The translations under genes and the position numbers were made by a program. This document shows, one piece after another, positions 46,640-55,711 of a DNA stretch of 63,417 nucleotides. Positions within the stretch are counted from its first letter, which is position 1, and each line of letters begins with the position of its first letter. The notes under the pieces are model-generated. The model worked only from the letters and a program-made list of their open reading frames with translations, did not search any database and was not told the origin of the DNA. Origin of the DNA: Prochlorococcus sp. AG-402-G22 (lineage in GTDB: Bacteria > Cyanobacteriota > Cyanobacteriia > PCC-6307 > Cyanobiaceae); the NCBI GenBank assembly GCA_003217035.1, contig QCHV01000009.1:1-63417 (forward strand). Direction: 5' to 3'.

Positions 46640-48268
46640 CTATCTGGATATAGTTCTTCCCATTCCTTGTGCAATGCCTTTGCCAATAAGTCCTATAGCA
46701 CGTCCAAGTACATTGGTTAGTAGTACAACGATTAAATCTCCAAGATATTTAACTATAGATTGAATCTGAGGTGATAGCGCATCTCTTGCTTCTACAAGTA
46801 GAGTAACTTGTTTTTGCAGCCAACCAAGATCTTTTAATTCTTCATCCCTTGGCTCTGTGATTATCAGGTTCTCAATATTCCCCTTGTTAATTCTGTAGAG
46901 CAACCTTTTGCTCTCATAAAGATGAAGAGGCCTTGTTATTAAGCTTTGAATTCTCCTTTGTGTATTCAATTCATTACGCAAACGCTCAAGCTCTCTTGTA
47001 GAGATAAGCTCTGGTTTTAATAGATGCAATCTCAATGTTGACCAATCTGAACAAACATTAAGAAGTTCGCTACTGACTATATCTGCTGTTCTAAGTAGCC
47101 AGTTAGTTAGTAATATTTCTAGTTTGATCAGAGATTTTGGATGATCACAAGGTATTAAACAACCTTCAACATTTAAAGGCTTGTTTAATATCAACGAATC
47201 CAACATTTCATCTGTTGGTGGCATCTCATCGTCAATATCTTCTAATTGCACCATGTCGTTTACTTGTTCGAGCACAGATACAATACCTCCTTGATAATTT
47301 AGTCTTGTGTAATCATCTGAAATTTTTCTAATAGACTCTTTTCTAAGATTTACTTGTAGAGATGACCAAGCTTCATTTATATCTAAACCCTCGTTATGGA
47401 GTTCCTTTATCTTTATAATGAGCTTATTTAGTTCAGATACTAATGCCAACATGAGGAGTCTCTTCCTTTTAGGCAATAAACCTTGATAAGCAAATACTTT
47501 ACCTGTTGTATTTATTAGTTCTCCTTGAAGAGATTGTCTTAGTCTATTTACTATTACTTGTATTACAGCGTCGGAATCTCTTTGTGGGATGACTATATCT
47601 GTTGGATAGTCTTCATATTTATAATTGTTGTACAAAGGAGATTGGACTTGACTTATTGGAATTAGCGGTTTAACTGGTCCCCATAACCAAGTAAGTAATT
47701 TCTTGGCATTGTTTAATTCTCTTTTTCTTCCTTTTATGGTGAAGCGAATAATTAAATTTTTAGGAGGCGGGTTGAGCAGATTTTCTAGAATATTTATGTC
47801 GTGATTAATTTGTTCTATTCCTGCCGTAATAAGAAATCGCCTTAAACCAAATAAGTTTTTTGGTTTAAGGGTTGCAAAATCCAACTGCTCTTTTAATTTA
47901 ATAACTCTGCCACCACTTAATAGAGTTAATATTGATTCTTTTAAAGTATTTACATCAGGGTCCTGGAGCATTCCCTCGCATTCAAGATCAAGTAGTTCGT
48001 TTACTTTGATCCTTAAGACAGAGGGCAACAAGAGAAGTATTGGAGCTTGCTTCCATCTCTGAGAGAGCCTTTTAAGTTCAGCCTTTGTTATTTCGGGGAA
48101 TTCAAGGTGTTCTAGAGACCAAATGATTAGGTCAGGGTGACGTTTTAATAAATCACTTCGTAGAACAACATCAATATCAGGTACAGCCTTTGAGAACTGA
48201 AGTGTTAAGGACTCACCAAGCAAAGCTGGTGCCAATAATAATATTTGTTTTTTATCACCTTCCGTCAA
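46640..48268 (-). CDS. DUF3685/Ycf55-like protein (542 aa)
   Basis: The N-terminal 120 residues have a response-regulator-like alternating fold (KQILLLAPALLGESLTLQFS; DLIIWSLEHLEFP) without the phospho-acceptor Asp set. They are followed by a long helical region and a C-terminal hydrophobic hairpin (about 505-530, IVKYLGDLIVVLLTNVLGRAIGLIG). This is the layout of the Ycf55/DUF3685 proteins of cyanobacteria and red-algal plastids; function is unknown. Starts at TTG 48268. Confidence 0.75.
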   Translation of the reverse strand: MTEGDKKQILLLAPALLGESLTLQFSKAVPDIDVVLRSDLLKRHPDLIIWSLEHLEFPEITKAELKRLSQRWKQAPILLLLPSVLRIKVNELLDLECEGMLQDPDVNTLKESILTLLSGGRVIKLKEQLDFATLKPKNLFGLRRFLITAGIEQINHDINILENLLNPPPKNLIIRFTIKGRKRELNNAKKLLTWLWGPVKPLIPISQVQSPLYNNYKYEDYPTDIVIPQRDSDAVIQVIVNRLRQSLQGELINTTGKVFAYQGLLPKRKRLLMLALVSELNKLIIKIKELHNEGLDINEAWSSLQVNLRKESIRKISDDYTRLNYQGGIVSVLEQVNDMVQLEDIDDEMPPTDEMLDSLILNKPLNVEGCLIPCDHPKSLIKLEILLTNWLLRTADIVSSELLNVCSDWSTLRLHLLKPELISTRELERLRNELNTQRRIQSLITRPLHLYESKRLLYRINKGNIENLIITEPRDEELKDLGWLQKQVTLLVEARDALSPQIQSIVKYLGDLIVVLLTNVLGRAIGLIGKGIAQGMGRTISR

Positions 48269-48363
48269 GTTTCTACCTGTTTAAAACTTTCCCAAAATTT
48301 AACGAGTTTTTACTGAATATTCCAGCCCTGTTGTTAATAAGACTTTTATTTATGGTTACTTCT

Positions 48364-49134
48364 CTAGCAATTTCTATTAGATGTTTGAATGGGAGGATCT
48401 TCTAAATCAAAATTAGAAGTTACCTTTATTGCCTCTTGAAGACTGAATTTATTGTCGTAGAGCGCTCTTCCTACTATGACGCCTTTAACTCCAAGTGCTT
48501 CAAGGGATTTCAAAGAAATAATATCTGATAATGAACCAATCCCACCTGATGCAATTATGGGCACTTCAGAAGCAGAAGCGATATCTCTTAAACTATTTAA
48601 GTTGGGACCTTTGAGTGTCCCATCAGTTGATATATCTGTTGATATTATTGCAGCGATGCCTGAATTAGCAAAGGTTTTAGCGAGGTCTTTTGCATCCACA
48701 AGACTCTCTTCTACCCAACCTCTAGTAGCGACTTTTCCTTTTTTCGCATCTATACCTATAACAATTTTCCTGGGAAATTTCTTGGCAAGTTCTTTAACCA
48801 TATTTTCATTTTCGATGGCAGCTGTCCCAATAATTACCCTGTCTATTCCGTAGTTTAGTAATTCTTTCACTCTCTTCTCAGTTCTTACTCCTCCTCCTAG
48901 TTGAATTGGGATTTTGGTTTTTTGGGCTATTTGTTGAATAACGCCATTGTTTAAGGATTCTCCTGATTTTGCAGCATCAAGATCAACCAGATGAAGTCTT
49001 GTAGCTCCTAGTTCTTCCCAGAGAAGCGCTTGCTTAATAGGATCGCTATTAAATTTAGTGACTTGGTCGTAGTCCCCTTGAATTAGCCTTACGCAATTGC
49101 CTTCCAGCAAATCAATAGCTGGGATGATTTCCAT
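48364..49134 (-). CDS. hisA: ProFAR isomerase (HisA)
   Basis: A 256-residue TIM barrel for the fourth step of histidine synthesis. EIIPAIDLLEGNCVRLIQGDY carries the first catalytic Asp. IQLGGGVRTEKRV, VIGIDAKKGKVATRGW, ISTDISTDGTLKGPN (second Asp) and IIASGGIGSLSDI form the phosphate sites. The length is normal. Confidence 0.96.
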   Translation of the reverse strand: MEIIPAIDLLEGNCVRLIQGDYDQVTKFNSDPIKQALLWEELGATRLHLVDLDAAKSGESLNNGVIQQIAQKTKIPIQLGGGVRTEKRVKELLNYGIDRVIIGTAAIENENMVKELAKKFPRKIVIGIDAKKGKVATRGWVEESLVDAKDLAKTFANSGIAAIISTDISTDGTLKGPNLNSLRDIASASEVPIIASGGIGSLSDIISLKSLEALGVKGVIVGRALYDNKFSLQEAIKVTSNFDLEDPPIQTSNRNC

Positions 49135-49210
49135 GAGTATTTAATATCTATATATCTATCCTGCATCTCAAAGCTTCATTTCGGTATTTTTTTGAGGCGC
49201 ATCAATAGAT

Positions 49211-50149
49211 ATGTTCACTTGCATTAATGCCTTGAAGATTCTTGTTATGGGCGGAACTCGCTTTGTCGGGAAGGCTCTTGTCGAAATACTATTGACACAA
49301 GGCCATGAGGTTTATCTTTTTACTCGTGGTATTAGTACCTTGCCTGAAGGCTCTATTCATATAAAGGGCGATCGTAAATCGGATGACATCCTGAAATTAA
49401 AGGGCCAGAAATTCGATGTTATAATTGACTCTTCTGGTAGAAAGTTACAAGATACTCAAAGTGTAATTTCTGTCACTGGCTTTCCTCTAAGCAGACTTAT
49501 TTACATAAGCTCTGCAGGTGTATATGCAACAAATAATCAATTGCCATTAGATGAAACTAGCCCTATTGATTTGGAAAGTAGACATATAGGAAAAGTAAAT
49601 ACTGAGAAATGGTTGTTACAAGAAGGGATTCCATTTACCTCATTTAGGCCTACATATATATATGGCCCGTTAAATTACAACCCCATAGAAAAATGGTTCT
49701 TCGACCGCATAAAATACTCTAGGCCAATTCCTATTCCTGGAAATGGGGAAACTATTACTCAGCTTGGCCATGTATCAGATCTAGCTGAAGCAATTTCTCT
49801 TAGTTTGCAATCAGAATTGGCGATAAATCAAATATACAATTGCAGCGGAAAGAAAGGTGTTACTTTTAAGGGCTTAGCATTAGCAGCAGCTAAAGCTTGC
49901 AGTGTCCCCTCAGATGAACTGACGTTTGTGTCATTCAATCCATCATCCTTAGACCCTAAAGCTCGTAAGGCTTTCCCTTTAAGACTTAGTCATTTTCTTA
50001 CTGATATTTCTAAAATAGAATCAGAATTAAGCTGGAAGCCTTTCTATTCTCTTGAGGAGGGTTTAAAAGATAGTTTTATTAATGATTATCAGTTGTTAAA
50101 TTCTCCAGAACCTGATTTTTCTTTGGATCAGTCTTTACTTGGTATTTAA
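49211..50149 (+). CDS. NAD-dependent epimerase/dehydratase, CSP41-like
   Basis: A 312-residue extended short-chain dehydrogenase fold: ILVMGGTRFVGKALVEIL as the glycine-rich loop, then SSAGVYATNNQLP, RPTYIYGPLNYNPIEKWFFDRI and VSDLAEAISL. The Tyr-x3-Lys catalytic pair is replaced by a Tyr without the Lys, as in plastid CSP41 RNA-binding proteins, which this family resembles. A role in RNA stability is therefore as likely as sugar epimerisation. Start: ATG 49211 or TTG 49232. The 3' end overlaps pgsA by 71 bases in convergent orientation. Confidence 0.85.
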   Translation: MFTCINALKILVMGGTRFVGKALVEILLTQGHEVYLFTRGISTLPEGSIHIKGDRKSDDILKLKGQKFDVIIDSSGRKLQDTQSVISVTGFPLSRLIYISSAGVYATNNQLPLDETSPIDLESRHIGKVNTEKWLLQEGIPFTSFRPTYIYGPLNYNPIEKWFFDRIKYSRPIPIPGNGETITQLGHVSDLAEAISLSLQSELAINQIYNCSGKKGVTFKGLALAAAKACSVPSDELTFVSFNPSSLDPKARKAFPLRLSHFLTDISKIESELSWKPFYSLEEGLKDSFINDYQLLNSPEPDFSLDQSLLGI

Positions 50150-50669
50150 TATAGCTAAATCCTGAAATCAATGTTACTATTACGGATAGCCAGAATATTT
50201 TTACTCCAATAAAATTGATTAGATTATAATTTAATATTGTCCAACTATAAGGCCAAAGTAAACATAATATAGTACTAAATTGAAGAACTGTTTTGAATTT
50301 ACCAGCTTTTGAAGCTGGCGTTCCCGAATTGCTAGTGCTTCTTACAATTGTAATCAACAGCTCCCTTGATAGAATGAGCCAAACTGCCCAGAATGGAATA
50401 ATAGAATGTTGATTAAGCCATAGAAGTGGTACCATTATGATAATTTTATCTGCTAGTGGATCCATCTTGGCCCCCCACTTTGAACCCCCACCTGATAATT
50501 TTGCAAAATATCCGTCAAAAATGTCTGTTAATATTCCAATTACTATTACTAACCAAGCAATAGATAATACTCTATAGTTAAGACTTATTATCAGAGGCAA
50601 AACAAGCAAGAATCTACTTAAAGTTATTATATTCGCGATTTTCCTAAAATTCTGCTTTTTATAATCCAT
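50079..50669 (-). CDS. pgsA: CDP-diacylglycerol-glycerol-3-phosphate 3-phosphatidyltransferase
   Basis: A 196-residue integral membrane enzyme of phosphatidylglycerol synthesis, an essential thylakoid lipid. The CDP-alcohol motif is TDIFDGYFAKLSGGGSKWGAKMDPLADK (DGxxA..G...D...D) near residues 48-75, with Lys where Arg is usual (AK). About five membrane segments follow. Its C-terminal 23 codons run through the end of the convergent epimerase gene. Confidence 0.93.
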   Translation of the reverse strand: MDYKKQNFRKIANIITLSRFLLVLPLIISLNYRVLSIAWLVIVIGILTDIFDGYFAKLSGGGSKWGAKMDPLADKIIIMVPLLWLNQHSIIPFWAVWLILSRELLITIVRSTSNSGTPASKAGKFKTVLQFSTILCLLWPYSWTILNYNLINFIGVKIFWLSVIVTLISGFSYIKYQVKTDPKKNQVLENLTTDNH

Positions 50670-50825
50670 AATTTATTATTTTCTTTATTATATCATTTGA
50701 GCCTTCTGTATTTTCTATTATTAGATATCAGAGACCATACCTTATGATAATCTATGTTTTCTCTCTTTATATAAATTGATCTTTAAATAGATCCATGTCA
50801 TAATTTATGTAATGGTCTCTCTTTT

Positions 50826-50906
50826 ATGACAGCTTTTTTACTTATTTTTCTTCTTGCTTCTTTAGTCTCAATGTTTTTTATAGTCAAAAAACTTGAACAG
50901 CAATAA
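50826..50906 (+). CDS. 26-residue single-span membrane peptide
   Basis: ATG 50826 to TAA 50906 encodes a short N-terminus, one hydrophobic helix (FLLIFLLASLVSMFFIV) and a charged tail KKLEQQ, the form of small photosystem, cytochrome b6f or NDH subunits. It does not match the PsbI, PsbM, PsbT, PetN or PetM sequences I know. It lies in the otherwise empty 298-base spacer between pgsA and the PPC-glutaredoxin gene. A 9-base inverted repeat, AGAGACCAT/ATGGTCTCT (50730-50738/50812-50820), precedes it. Confidence 0.5.
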   Translation: MTAFLLIFLLASLVSMFFIVKKLEQQ

Positions 50907-50967
50907 GCCTTCTTACTATATAATTCAATCCCCAAGTCTTTAAATATTATTTGATTTCTAATTCGTT

Positions 50968-51567
50968 ATGCCAACAAAGCAACTTAAGCTGCCACCCAAT
51001 ACTGATTTACGCGATTCAATTCATGATTTTGCATCTAAAGAGCAGATTTCAGGATTTGTAGCAGGAGTCGTAGGTAATCTTTCCAAGGCTTCATTCCAAT
51101 GTCCTGGTCCTAAGCAAGTAACAGTAATGGAGGGCGTCTTAGAGATAATTACGTTAAATGGAACTTTCTCTCCAAGTGGTTGTCACCTGCATTTAAGTTT
51201 TTCTGATAATGCTTGCAAGGTATGGGGAGGTCACTTGGAAAGAGGTACTATTGTTTTGAAAGGAGCAGATATCTTATTGAACATTGTTGACAAAAATGCA
51301 GAGCTTGCCAAGGTTCCCAGTACTTCTTCTAACAATGTAAGTTCTAAACTTGAAATAGCAGTCATGCCAAATTGTCCATGGTCTGCTAGATCATTAAGAA
51401 TTCTGCAATCTAATAAAATTCCTTTTTCTTTAATTCAAGTTGATAATGACGATGTTTTCTTAAGTGTTAAAAGTAAAAGTGGGCACTCTACTTTTCCTCA
51501 GTTTTTCAAGGATGATAAGTTTATTGGTGGATATGAAGTCCTAAAAAGTATTATTAATGATGCATAA
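50968..51567 (+). CDS. PPC/DUF296 domain fused to a glutaredoxin-like domain
   Basis: Residues 1-115 form a PPC (DUF296) domain: FASKEQISGFVAGVVGNLSKASFQCPGP, GVLEIITLNGTFSPSGCHLHLSFSD and GGHLERGTIVLKGADILL, with the conserved H-x-H and GGH metal-like residues. Residues 125-199 form a glutaredoxin fold: IAVMPNCPWSARSLRILQSNKIPF with a monothiol-like CPWS site, then STFPQFFKDDKFIGGYEVL (cis-Pro and GGYE substrate loop). The combination implies redox-sensitive ligand or DNA-associated sensing (inference). It overlaps the next gene by 11 bases. Confidence 0.85.
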   Translation: MPTKQLKLPPNTDLRDSIHDFASKEQISGFVAGVVGNLSKASFQCPGPKQVTVMEGVLEIITLNGTFSPSGCHLHLSFSDNACKVWGGHLERGTIVLKGADILLNIVDKNAELAKVPSTSSNNVSSKLEIAVMPNCPWSARSLRILQSNKIPFSLIQVDNDDVFLSVKSKSGHSTFPQFFKDDKFIGGYEVLKSIINDA

Positions 51568-51835
51568 TAGCTACAATAAGAACAAGGAAGAGGAATCTAT
51601 ATCTCCATTCCATATGTACTGGAAAGTTAAACCTTTTTGGTGCCAACCTTGGTCAATTGTTTTGACAGGAATTTTGATTCTATTAACTTTATATACTATT
51701 TCTTCTAATATATACTTAAGAGTACTTGGTTCATTGACTTTATTTGCCTGGTGGTATTTATTTTTATACTTAGCTCCTATAAGTTATAACGACTATCTTA
51801 TCTCTTCAAATAAAGATAATACTAATGATAACTAA
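51557..51835 (+). CDS. Two-span membrane protein, DUF6737-like (92 aa)
   Basis: After a charged N-terminus (residues 1-25), two membrane segments flank a short turn (SIVLTGILILLTLYTISS and GSLTLFAWWYLFLYLAP). The motif KPFWCQPWSIVLTG is characteristic of a cyanobacterial unknown family that I recognise as DUF6737. It overlaps the PPC-glutaredoxin gene by 11 bases and the GNAT gene by 11 bases, forming a coupled three-gene unit. Confidence 0.8.
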   Translation: MMHNSYNKNKEEESISPFHMYWKVKPFWCQPWSIVLTGILILLTLYTISSNIYLRVLGSLTLFAWWYLFLYLAPISYNDYLISSNKDNTNDN

Positions 51836-52715
51836 GTTTGCTATAAGATCATTAGAGGAAGATGACATATCTGATGTAACTCTTTGGGCTAGAAGGGAAG
51901 GATTTGCTCCTGGGATAGGTGATGTTGGTATTTATCGTAATACAGATCGGCAAGGATTATGGATAGGGACATTGGGTGAAACGAAAGTTGGCTGTATTGT
52001 TGGAGTTAAATATAATAAATCTTATGGCTTCTTAGGCTTGTTTATAGTAGATAAGCAATATAGAGGGCAAGGCTATGGATTAAATTTATGGAAGCACGTT
52101 ATTGATAAATTAAGAGACTTGGAGTGCGTAGGTCTTGAAGCAGCACCAGATCGAATAAGTGACTATTCTAGTTGGGGTTTTAATCCCTCTTCTAAAACTA
52201 CAAGATGGAAATTTATCTCCGAAGAACAGGAGCAAATTAAAGACTTACAAATAGCAGAAAGTATCGATGGACTTATGCTTTTACAAGATTCTGAAATTAC
52301 TCAAGCAGTTATACAGGACTATGATGCAAACAAAGAACCAACTCCAAGACCTCATTTTTTATCTGATTGGCTATTTCACAATTCTGGAAATGTGATAGCA
52401 CTAATTAATGAACATGGCTCTTGCGTTGGATTTGGCAGAATAAGAAGATGCTTGTTAAAGAATGGCAAAGGGTGGCGTATTGGTCCTTTAATAGCTGATA
52501 CTCCTAAGCTGGCTTCAGTGTTACTTAGGTCTCTTTTGATCAGACATTCTGGAGTTATTCTTATTGATACTCCAGGTTTAAACCCTAATGCAGAAAAGTT
52601 AATGAATAAGATTGGATTTAAAGCTGCTTCTCATACTATTCGCATGTATAAAGGTAATCAGCCATCAATATCTATGAATGAAGTATATGGACTAGCATGT
52701 CTTGAATTGGGTTGA
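51825..52715 (+). CDS. GNAT-family N-acetyltransferase (296 aa)
   Basis: The N-terminal GNAT domain has LGLFIVDKQYRGQGYGLNLWKHVIDKL (residues 68-94), where RGQGYG is the acetyl-CoA pyrophosphate loop, and LEAAPDRISDYSSWGFNP. A C-terminal second GNAT-like domain (about 150-290) includes CVGFGRIRRCLLKNGKGWRIGPLIAD. This matches tandem-GNAT proteins that acetylate amines of small molecules. The substrate is unknown. It is translationally coupled to the membrane protein gene upstream. Confidence 0.85.
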   Translation: MITKFAIRSLEEDDISDVTLWARREGFAPGIGDVGIYRNTDRQGLWIGTLGETKVGCIVGVKYNKSYGFLGLFIVDKQYRGQGYGLNLWKHVIDKLRDLECVGLEAAPDRISDYSSWGFNPSSKTTRWKFISEEQEQIKDLQIAESIDGLMLLQDSEITQAVIQDYDANKEPTPRPHFLSDWLFHNSGNVIALINEHGSCVGFGRIRRCLLKNGKGWRIGPLIADTPKLASVLLRSLLIRHSGVILIDTPGLNPNAEKLMNKIGFKAASHTIRMYKGNQPSISMNEVYGLACLELG

Positions 52716-52744
52716 TCTAATCATATATATTATTTTTTAAGGAG

Positions 52745-52933
52745 CTAATTATCTCGAAGTAATTTCTTTTCAGATGTAAGTTCTTGCTCTAATTGACTTA
52801 TTAACTTAGTAACCAATGATTGGAATTCTGGTTGACATCCTTTAAATGCTGCTTTATGACGTATATGCTCATTTCTAGTTCTGAGATCAGTAAGCATTAG
52901 CTGTAGAGAATCTATCTTTGGATTAGTTTTCAT
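52745..52933 (-). CDS. Small helical protein (62 aa)
   Basis: A charged, helical protein (SLQLMLTDLRTRNEHIRHKAAFKG, then FQSLVTKLISQLEQELTSEKKLL) without membrane segments. Its start overlaps the stop of the NAD(P)-binding protein gene by 4 bases (ATGA), which supports it being real and co-translated. No family recognised. Confidence 0.65.
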   Translation of the reverse strand: MKTNPKIDSLQLMLTDLRTRNEHIRHKAAFKGCQPEFQSLVTKLISQLEQELTSEKKLLRDN

Positions 52934-53619
52934 TTTTCCTTAATATTAACTTGGTTCTCAAAACATTCAATAGCTTTTTGCATTGAAATTTCTTTTACAT
53001 CATCTTGACTTGTTATCTCGATGATTTTTCCTATAGAGGTTTTAGTCTGTAAGGCTTCTATGCAGCATGAGGCAACAAGTCTCCTTGGTATATAGCCTTC
53101 TTCTTGTGTATTAGGAGGTGAATAATATATTAATTTCTTTTCTATACCTTCTTCATTCTCATTTAAACCGCCTGGTCTTATTATTGTCCAATCTAGTCCA
53201 CTAGCTTCCAATGCTTTTTCTCCTATTCTTTTATATATAAGAATTAAACCAAATAGATTTAATGGATGAAAGAGTTTACCTGTGCAGAGTGATGTGACTA
53301 AAATTACTCTTTTAACTCCTACTCTTTTACAACTTTCAATTTGGTTTTGAACACCTTTGGCGTCAACTTTGCAAGGACCTGTAAGGTCTATTCCTGGTCT
53401 AGCACCAGTTGCTATTGCCAGGGCGTCGCAGCCTTGTAAGGACTTGTCAAGAAGATTGGGATTGAATAATGATGTTTGAACAGTTTCTATAGAATCAAGA
53501 GAACTAGGTACTACAGACTCTGCTCGAGTTAACAATCGCAAATCTATATTCTGCTTAGTTGCCTCTTCAGCTATACGGTAACCTGTTTTACCAGAGGCTC
53601 CTGAGACTGCTAACTTCAT
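52930..53619 (-). CDS. NAD(P)-binding atypical short-chain dehydrogenase (NmrA/Tic62-like)
   Basis: A 229-residue Rossmann protein. LAVSGASGKTGYRIAEEA (residues 3-20) is the GxxGxxG loop of atypical SDRs; DALAIATGARPGID, RVILVTSLCTGKL and DWTIIRPGGLNENE follow. The classical YxxxK pair is absent, as in plant Tic62/SDR5a relatives that bind rather than reduce substrates, sometimes tethering ferredoxin-NADP reductase. It is coupled to the 62-residue gene downstream. Confidence 0.85.
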   Translation of the reverse strand: MKLAVSGASGKTGYRIAEEATKQNIDLRLLTRAESVVPSSLDSIETVQTSLFNPNLLDKSLQGCDALAIATGARPGIDLTGPCKVDAKGVQNQIESCKRVGVKRVILVTSLCTGKLFHPLNLFGLILIYKRIGEKALEASGLDWTIIRPGGLNENEEGIEKKLIYYSPPNTQEEGYIPRRLVASCCIEALQTKTSIGKIIEITSQDDVKEISMQKAIECFENQVNIKEK

Positions 53620-53679
53620 TGTTAATACTTCTTGTTCTTATCATTCTAGTGTTTTTATAGGGTTATCAATGTATTGCTA

Positions 53680-54333
53680 TTATGCTTTTTTACAGTCAAC
53701 AGGATACTTTCTTTTTGGAAATTGCTCTTTACATAATGGGCATATAGTCCCATCACAACCTCTAGCTGTGCAGTACTCTCTCCCATAATAAATTATTTGA
53801 AGATGAAGTTTATTCCATGAAGCTTTAGGGAAGATCCTTTTTAAATCTTCTTCTGTTTCTCTAACACTTTTTCCTGATGTGAATTCCCACCTTTGAGCAA
53901 TACGATGAATATGAGTATCAACAGGGAAAGCAGGTATTCCAAAAGCCTGTGAAATAACAACACTGGCAGTTTTGTGCCCTACTCCTGGTAATGATTCAAG
54001 TGCAGTGATGTCTTTAGGTATATTGCCTGAATGAGCATCAATTATAATTTTAGATAGTTGATGTGCGTAATTTGCCTTTTGTCTAGCTAAGCCCAATGTT
54101 TTAATCAGCCTGTAAATTTCTTCTACACCAAGTTCATACATTGCTTTAGGAGTGAAAGCTCTGCTGAATAAACCTTTAGTTACTTCATTAACTTTCTTGT
54201 CTGTACATTGAGCACTAAACATCACAGCTATCAAAAGAGTGAAATGATTTCTATGTTGAAGTGGAATAGGAGGTGAAGGATATAATCTATCGAGCCTATT
54301 CATAATTAGAGATGCTCTTTGTTTCTTATTCAT
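53680..54333 (-). CDS. nth: Endonuclease III (DNA glycosylase/AP lyase)
   Basis: A 217-residue base-excision repair enzyme for oxidised pyrimidines. HhH-GPD core: LESLPGVGHKTASVVISQAFGIPAFPVDTHIHRIAQRW, containing the catalytic Lys and Asp. The C-terminal Cys set (CTARGCDGTICPLCKEQF) has four Cys, but their spacing differs from the E. coli CX6CX2CX5C arrangement, so the exact [4Fe-4S] ligands are uncertain. It is divergent from the FutC-like ATPase gene and marks the left edge of the iron-related block. Confidence 0.93.
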   Translation of the reverse strand: MNKKQRASLIMNRLDRLYPSPPIPLQHRNHFTLLIAVMFSAQCTDKKVNEVTKGLFSRAFTPKAMYELGVEEIYRLIKTLGLARQKANYAHQLSKIIIDAHSGNIPKDITALESLPGVGHKTASVVISQAFGIPAFPVDTHIHRIAQRWEFTSGKSVRETEEDLKRIFPKASWNKLHLQIIYYGREYCTARGCDGTICPLCKEQFPKRKYPVDCKKA

Positions 54334-54488
54334 ATAAAATTAAACTCTTTCCTTACCTTATTATTTCTTTTAGGTTTATTTATAAAGAAAAAATAAAATA
54401 AAACCTATTCGCTTCTTGCTAAGTCTATTTTGAATAATGCTATCTAATTCATAATTTTGAAGCAGCTTAAATTATTTCTTTATTAAAA

Positions 54489-55550
54489 TTGACTGATATT
54501 CATCTCGAGTTAAATAATATATCCCATGCCTATGGCTCTAAAAGTAAGAATGAACTTACTTTAAATTCAGTTAACCTATCCCTTCACCGTGGTGAATTGT
54601 TGGGCTTACTTGGTCCTTCAGGCTGCGGAAAAACAACTTTGTTGAGGTTAATAGCTGGATTTGAGAAGCCATTAAAAGGGTCAATTGCAGTGGATAAAAA
54701 TATTATCTCTTCAGGTTCCTATTTATTGCCTCCAGAAAAAAGAGGTATAGGAATGGTTTTCCAGGATTACGCATTGTTCCCACATTTAGATGTTTGGAGA
54801 AACGTTTGCTTTGGTCTTGGTAGTCGTAATGAACAAGATAGAGCAAATTGGCTTCTAGAACTTGTTGGGTTAAAGCCTTTTCTGCAGAATTACCCCCACC
54901 AGCTTTCTGGCGGACAACGCCAACGTCTTGCTTTGGCGAGAGCTCTAGCTCCAGGTACTTCTCTTGTCCTTTTAGATGAGCCTTTTTGCAGCCTTGATGT
55001 TGAGGTCAGGCATCGCTTACGAAGTGTCCTTTCAAATGTCCTTAAATCTTGCTCTGCATCAGCGATATTGGTTACTCATGATCCTCAAGAGGCATTGGGG
55101 ATTTGTGATCGCGTCGCTGTAATTAATAACGGAACTCTTCATCAGTGCTCAACCCCGGCTGAATTATTGTCAAAACCCTCAACACCTTTTATAGGTAAAT
55201 TTGTTTTTCAAAATAACATTATCAATATTAATTTTGACAAATCATCTTTGATTACCCCTTATGGGAAAGTGATTGTTAAGCCTTATTTATTAAAAACCAA
55301 ACCAGAATCGCTTATGTTTGATGAAATGTCTTTGGAAATAATCCCAAATGATAAAGGGAAGGCAACCGTTAAGAGTAAGGAATTTAGGGGTTCATTCTGG
55401 ATAGCAAGAGTTCAGATAGATGATCAAAACCTAAGAGTTTGGTTGTCTCTTGATGCAGAGATTAAAGCAGGTGATAGATGTGATGTGAGATTTATATCTG
55501 GAAAGTATGCATTTCTCTATCCTGGTTGTATCTCTTGCATCCTCCAATAG
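54489..55550 (+). CDS. FutC/FbpC-like iron(III) ABC transporter ATPase
   Basis: A 353-residue ATPase. Walker A GLLGPSGCGKTTLLR (residues 38-52), Q-loop MVFQDYALFPHLDVWRNV, signature LSGGQRQRLALARAL, Walker B VLLDEPFCSLDVEVRHRL and H-loop VTHDPQEALGICDRV are intact. A C-terminal TOBE-like regulatory domain (about 230-353) is typical of FbpC/FutC and spermidine-type importers. The neighbouring ferritin, Fur-like site and Pcb favour ferric iron. The permease and binding-protein genes are elsewhere. Starts at TTG 54489. A partial Fur-like match (54433-54451, about 11/19) lies upstream. Confidence 0.88.
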   Translation: MTDIHLELNNISHAYGSKSKNELTLNSVNLSLHRGELLGLLGPSGCGKTTLLRLIAGFEKPLKGSIAVDKNIISSGSYLLPPEKRGIGMVFQDYALFPHLDVWRNVCFGLGSRNEQDRANWLLELVGLKPFLQNYPHQLSGGQRQRLALARALAPGTSLVLLDEPFCSLDVEVRHRLRSVLSNVLKSCSASAILVTHDPQEALGICDRVAVINNGTLHQCSTPAELLSKPSTPFIGKFVFQNNIININFDKSSLITPYGKVIVKPYLLKTKPESLMFDEMSLEIIPNDKGKATVKSKEFRGSFWIARVQIDDQNLRVWLSLDAEIKAGDRCDVRFISGKYAFLYPGCISCILQ

Positions 55551-55711
55551 TCTGCTTGATTTTATTATCTACCACATACACACTTTCCTCCTTTCCAGTT
55601 TGAGCACTTTTTCTTTTTGCATTGCTTCTTTTTATATTTATAGAAGAATTTACTTGATATTGAAAGTTCAGTTTTTTTATTATCCATTTGTCTAATAAAT
55701 GATGCGAATTA

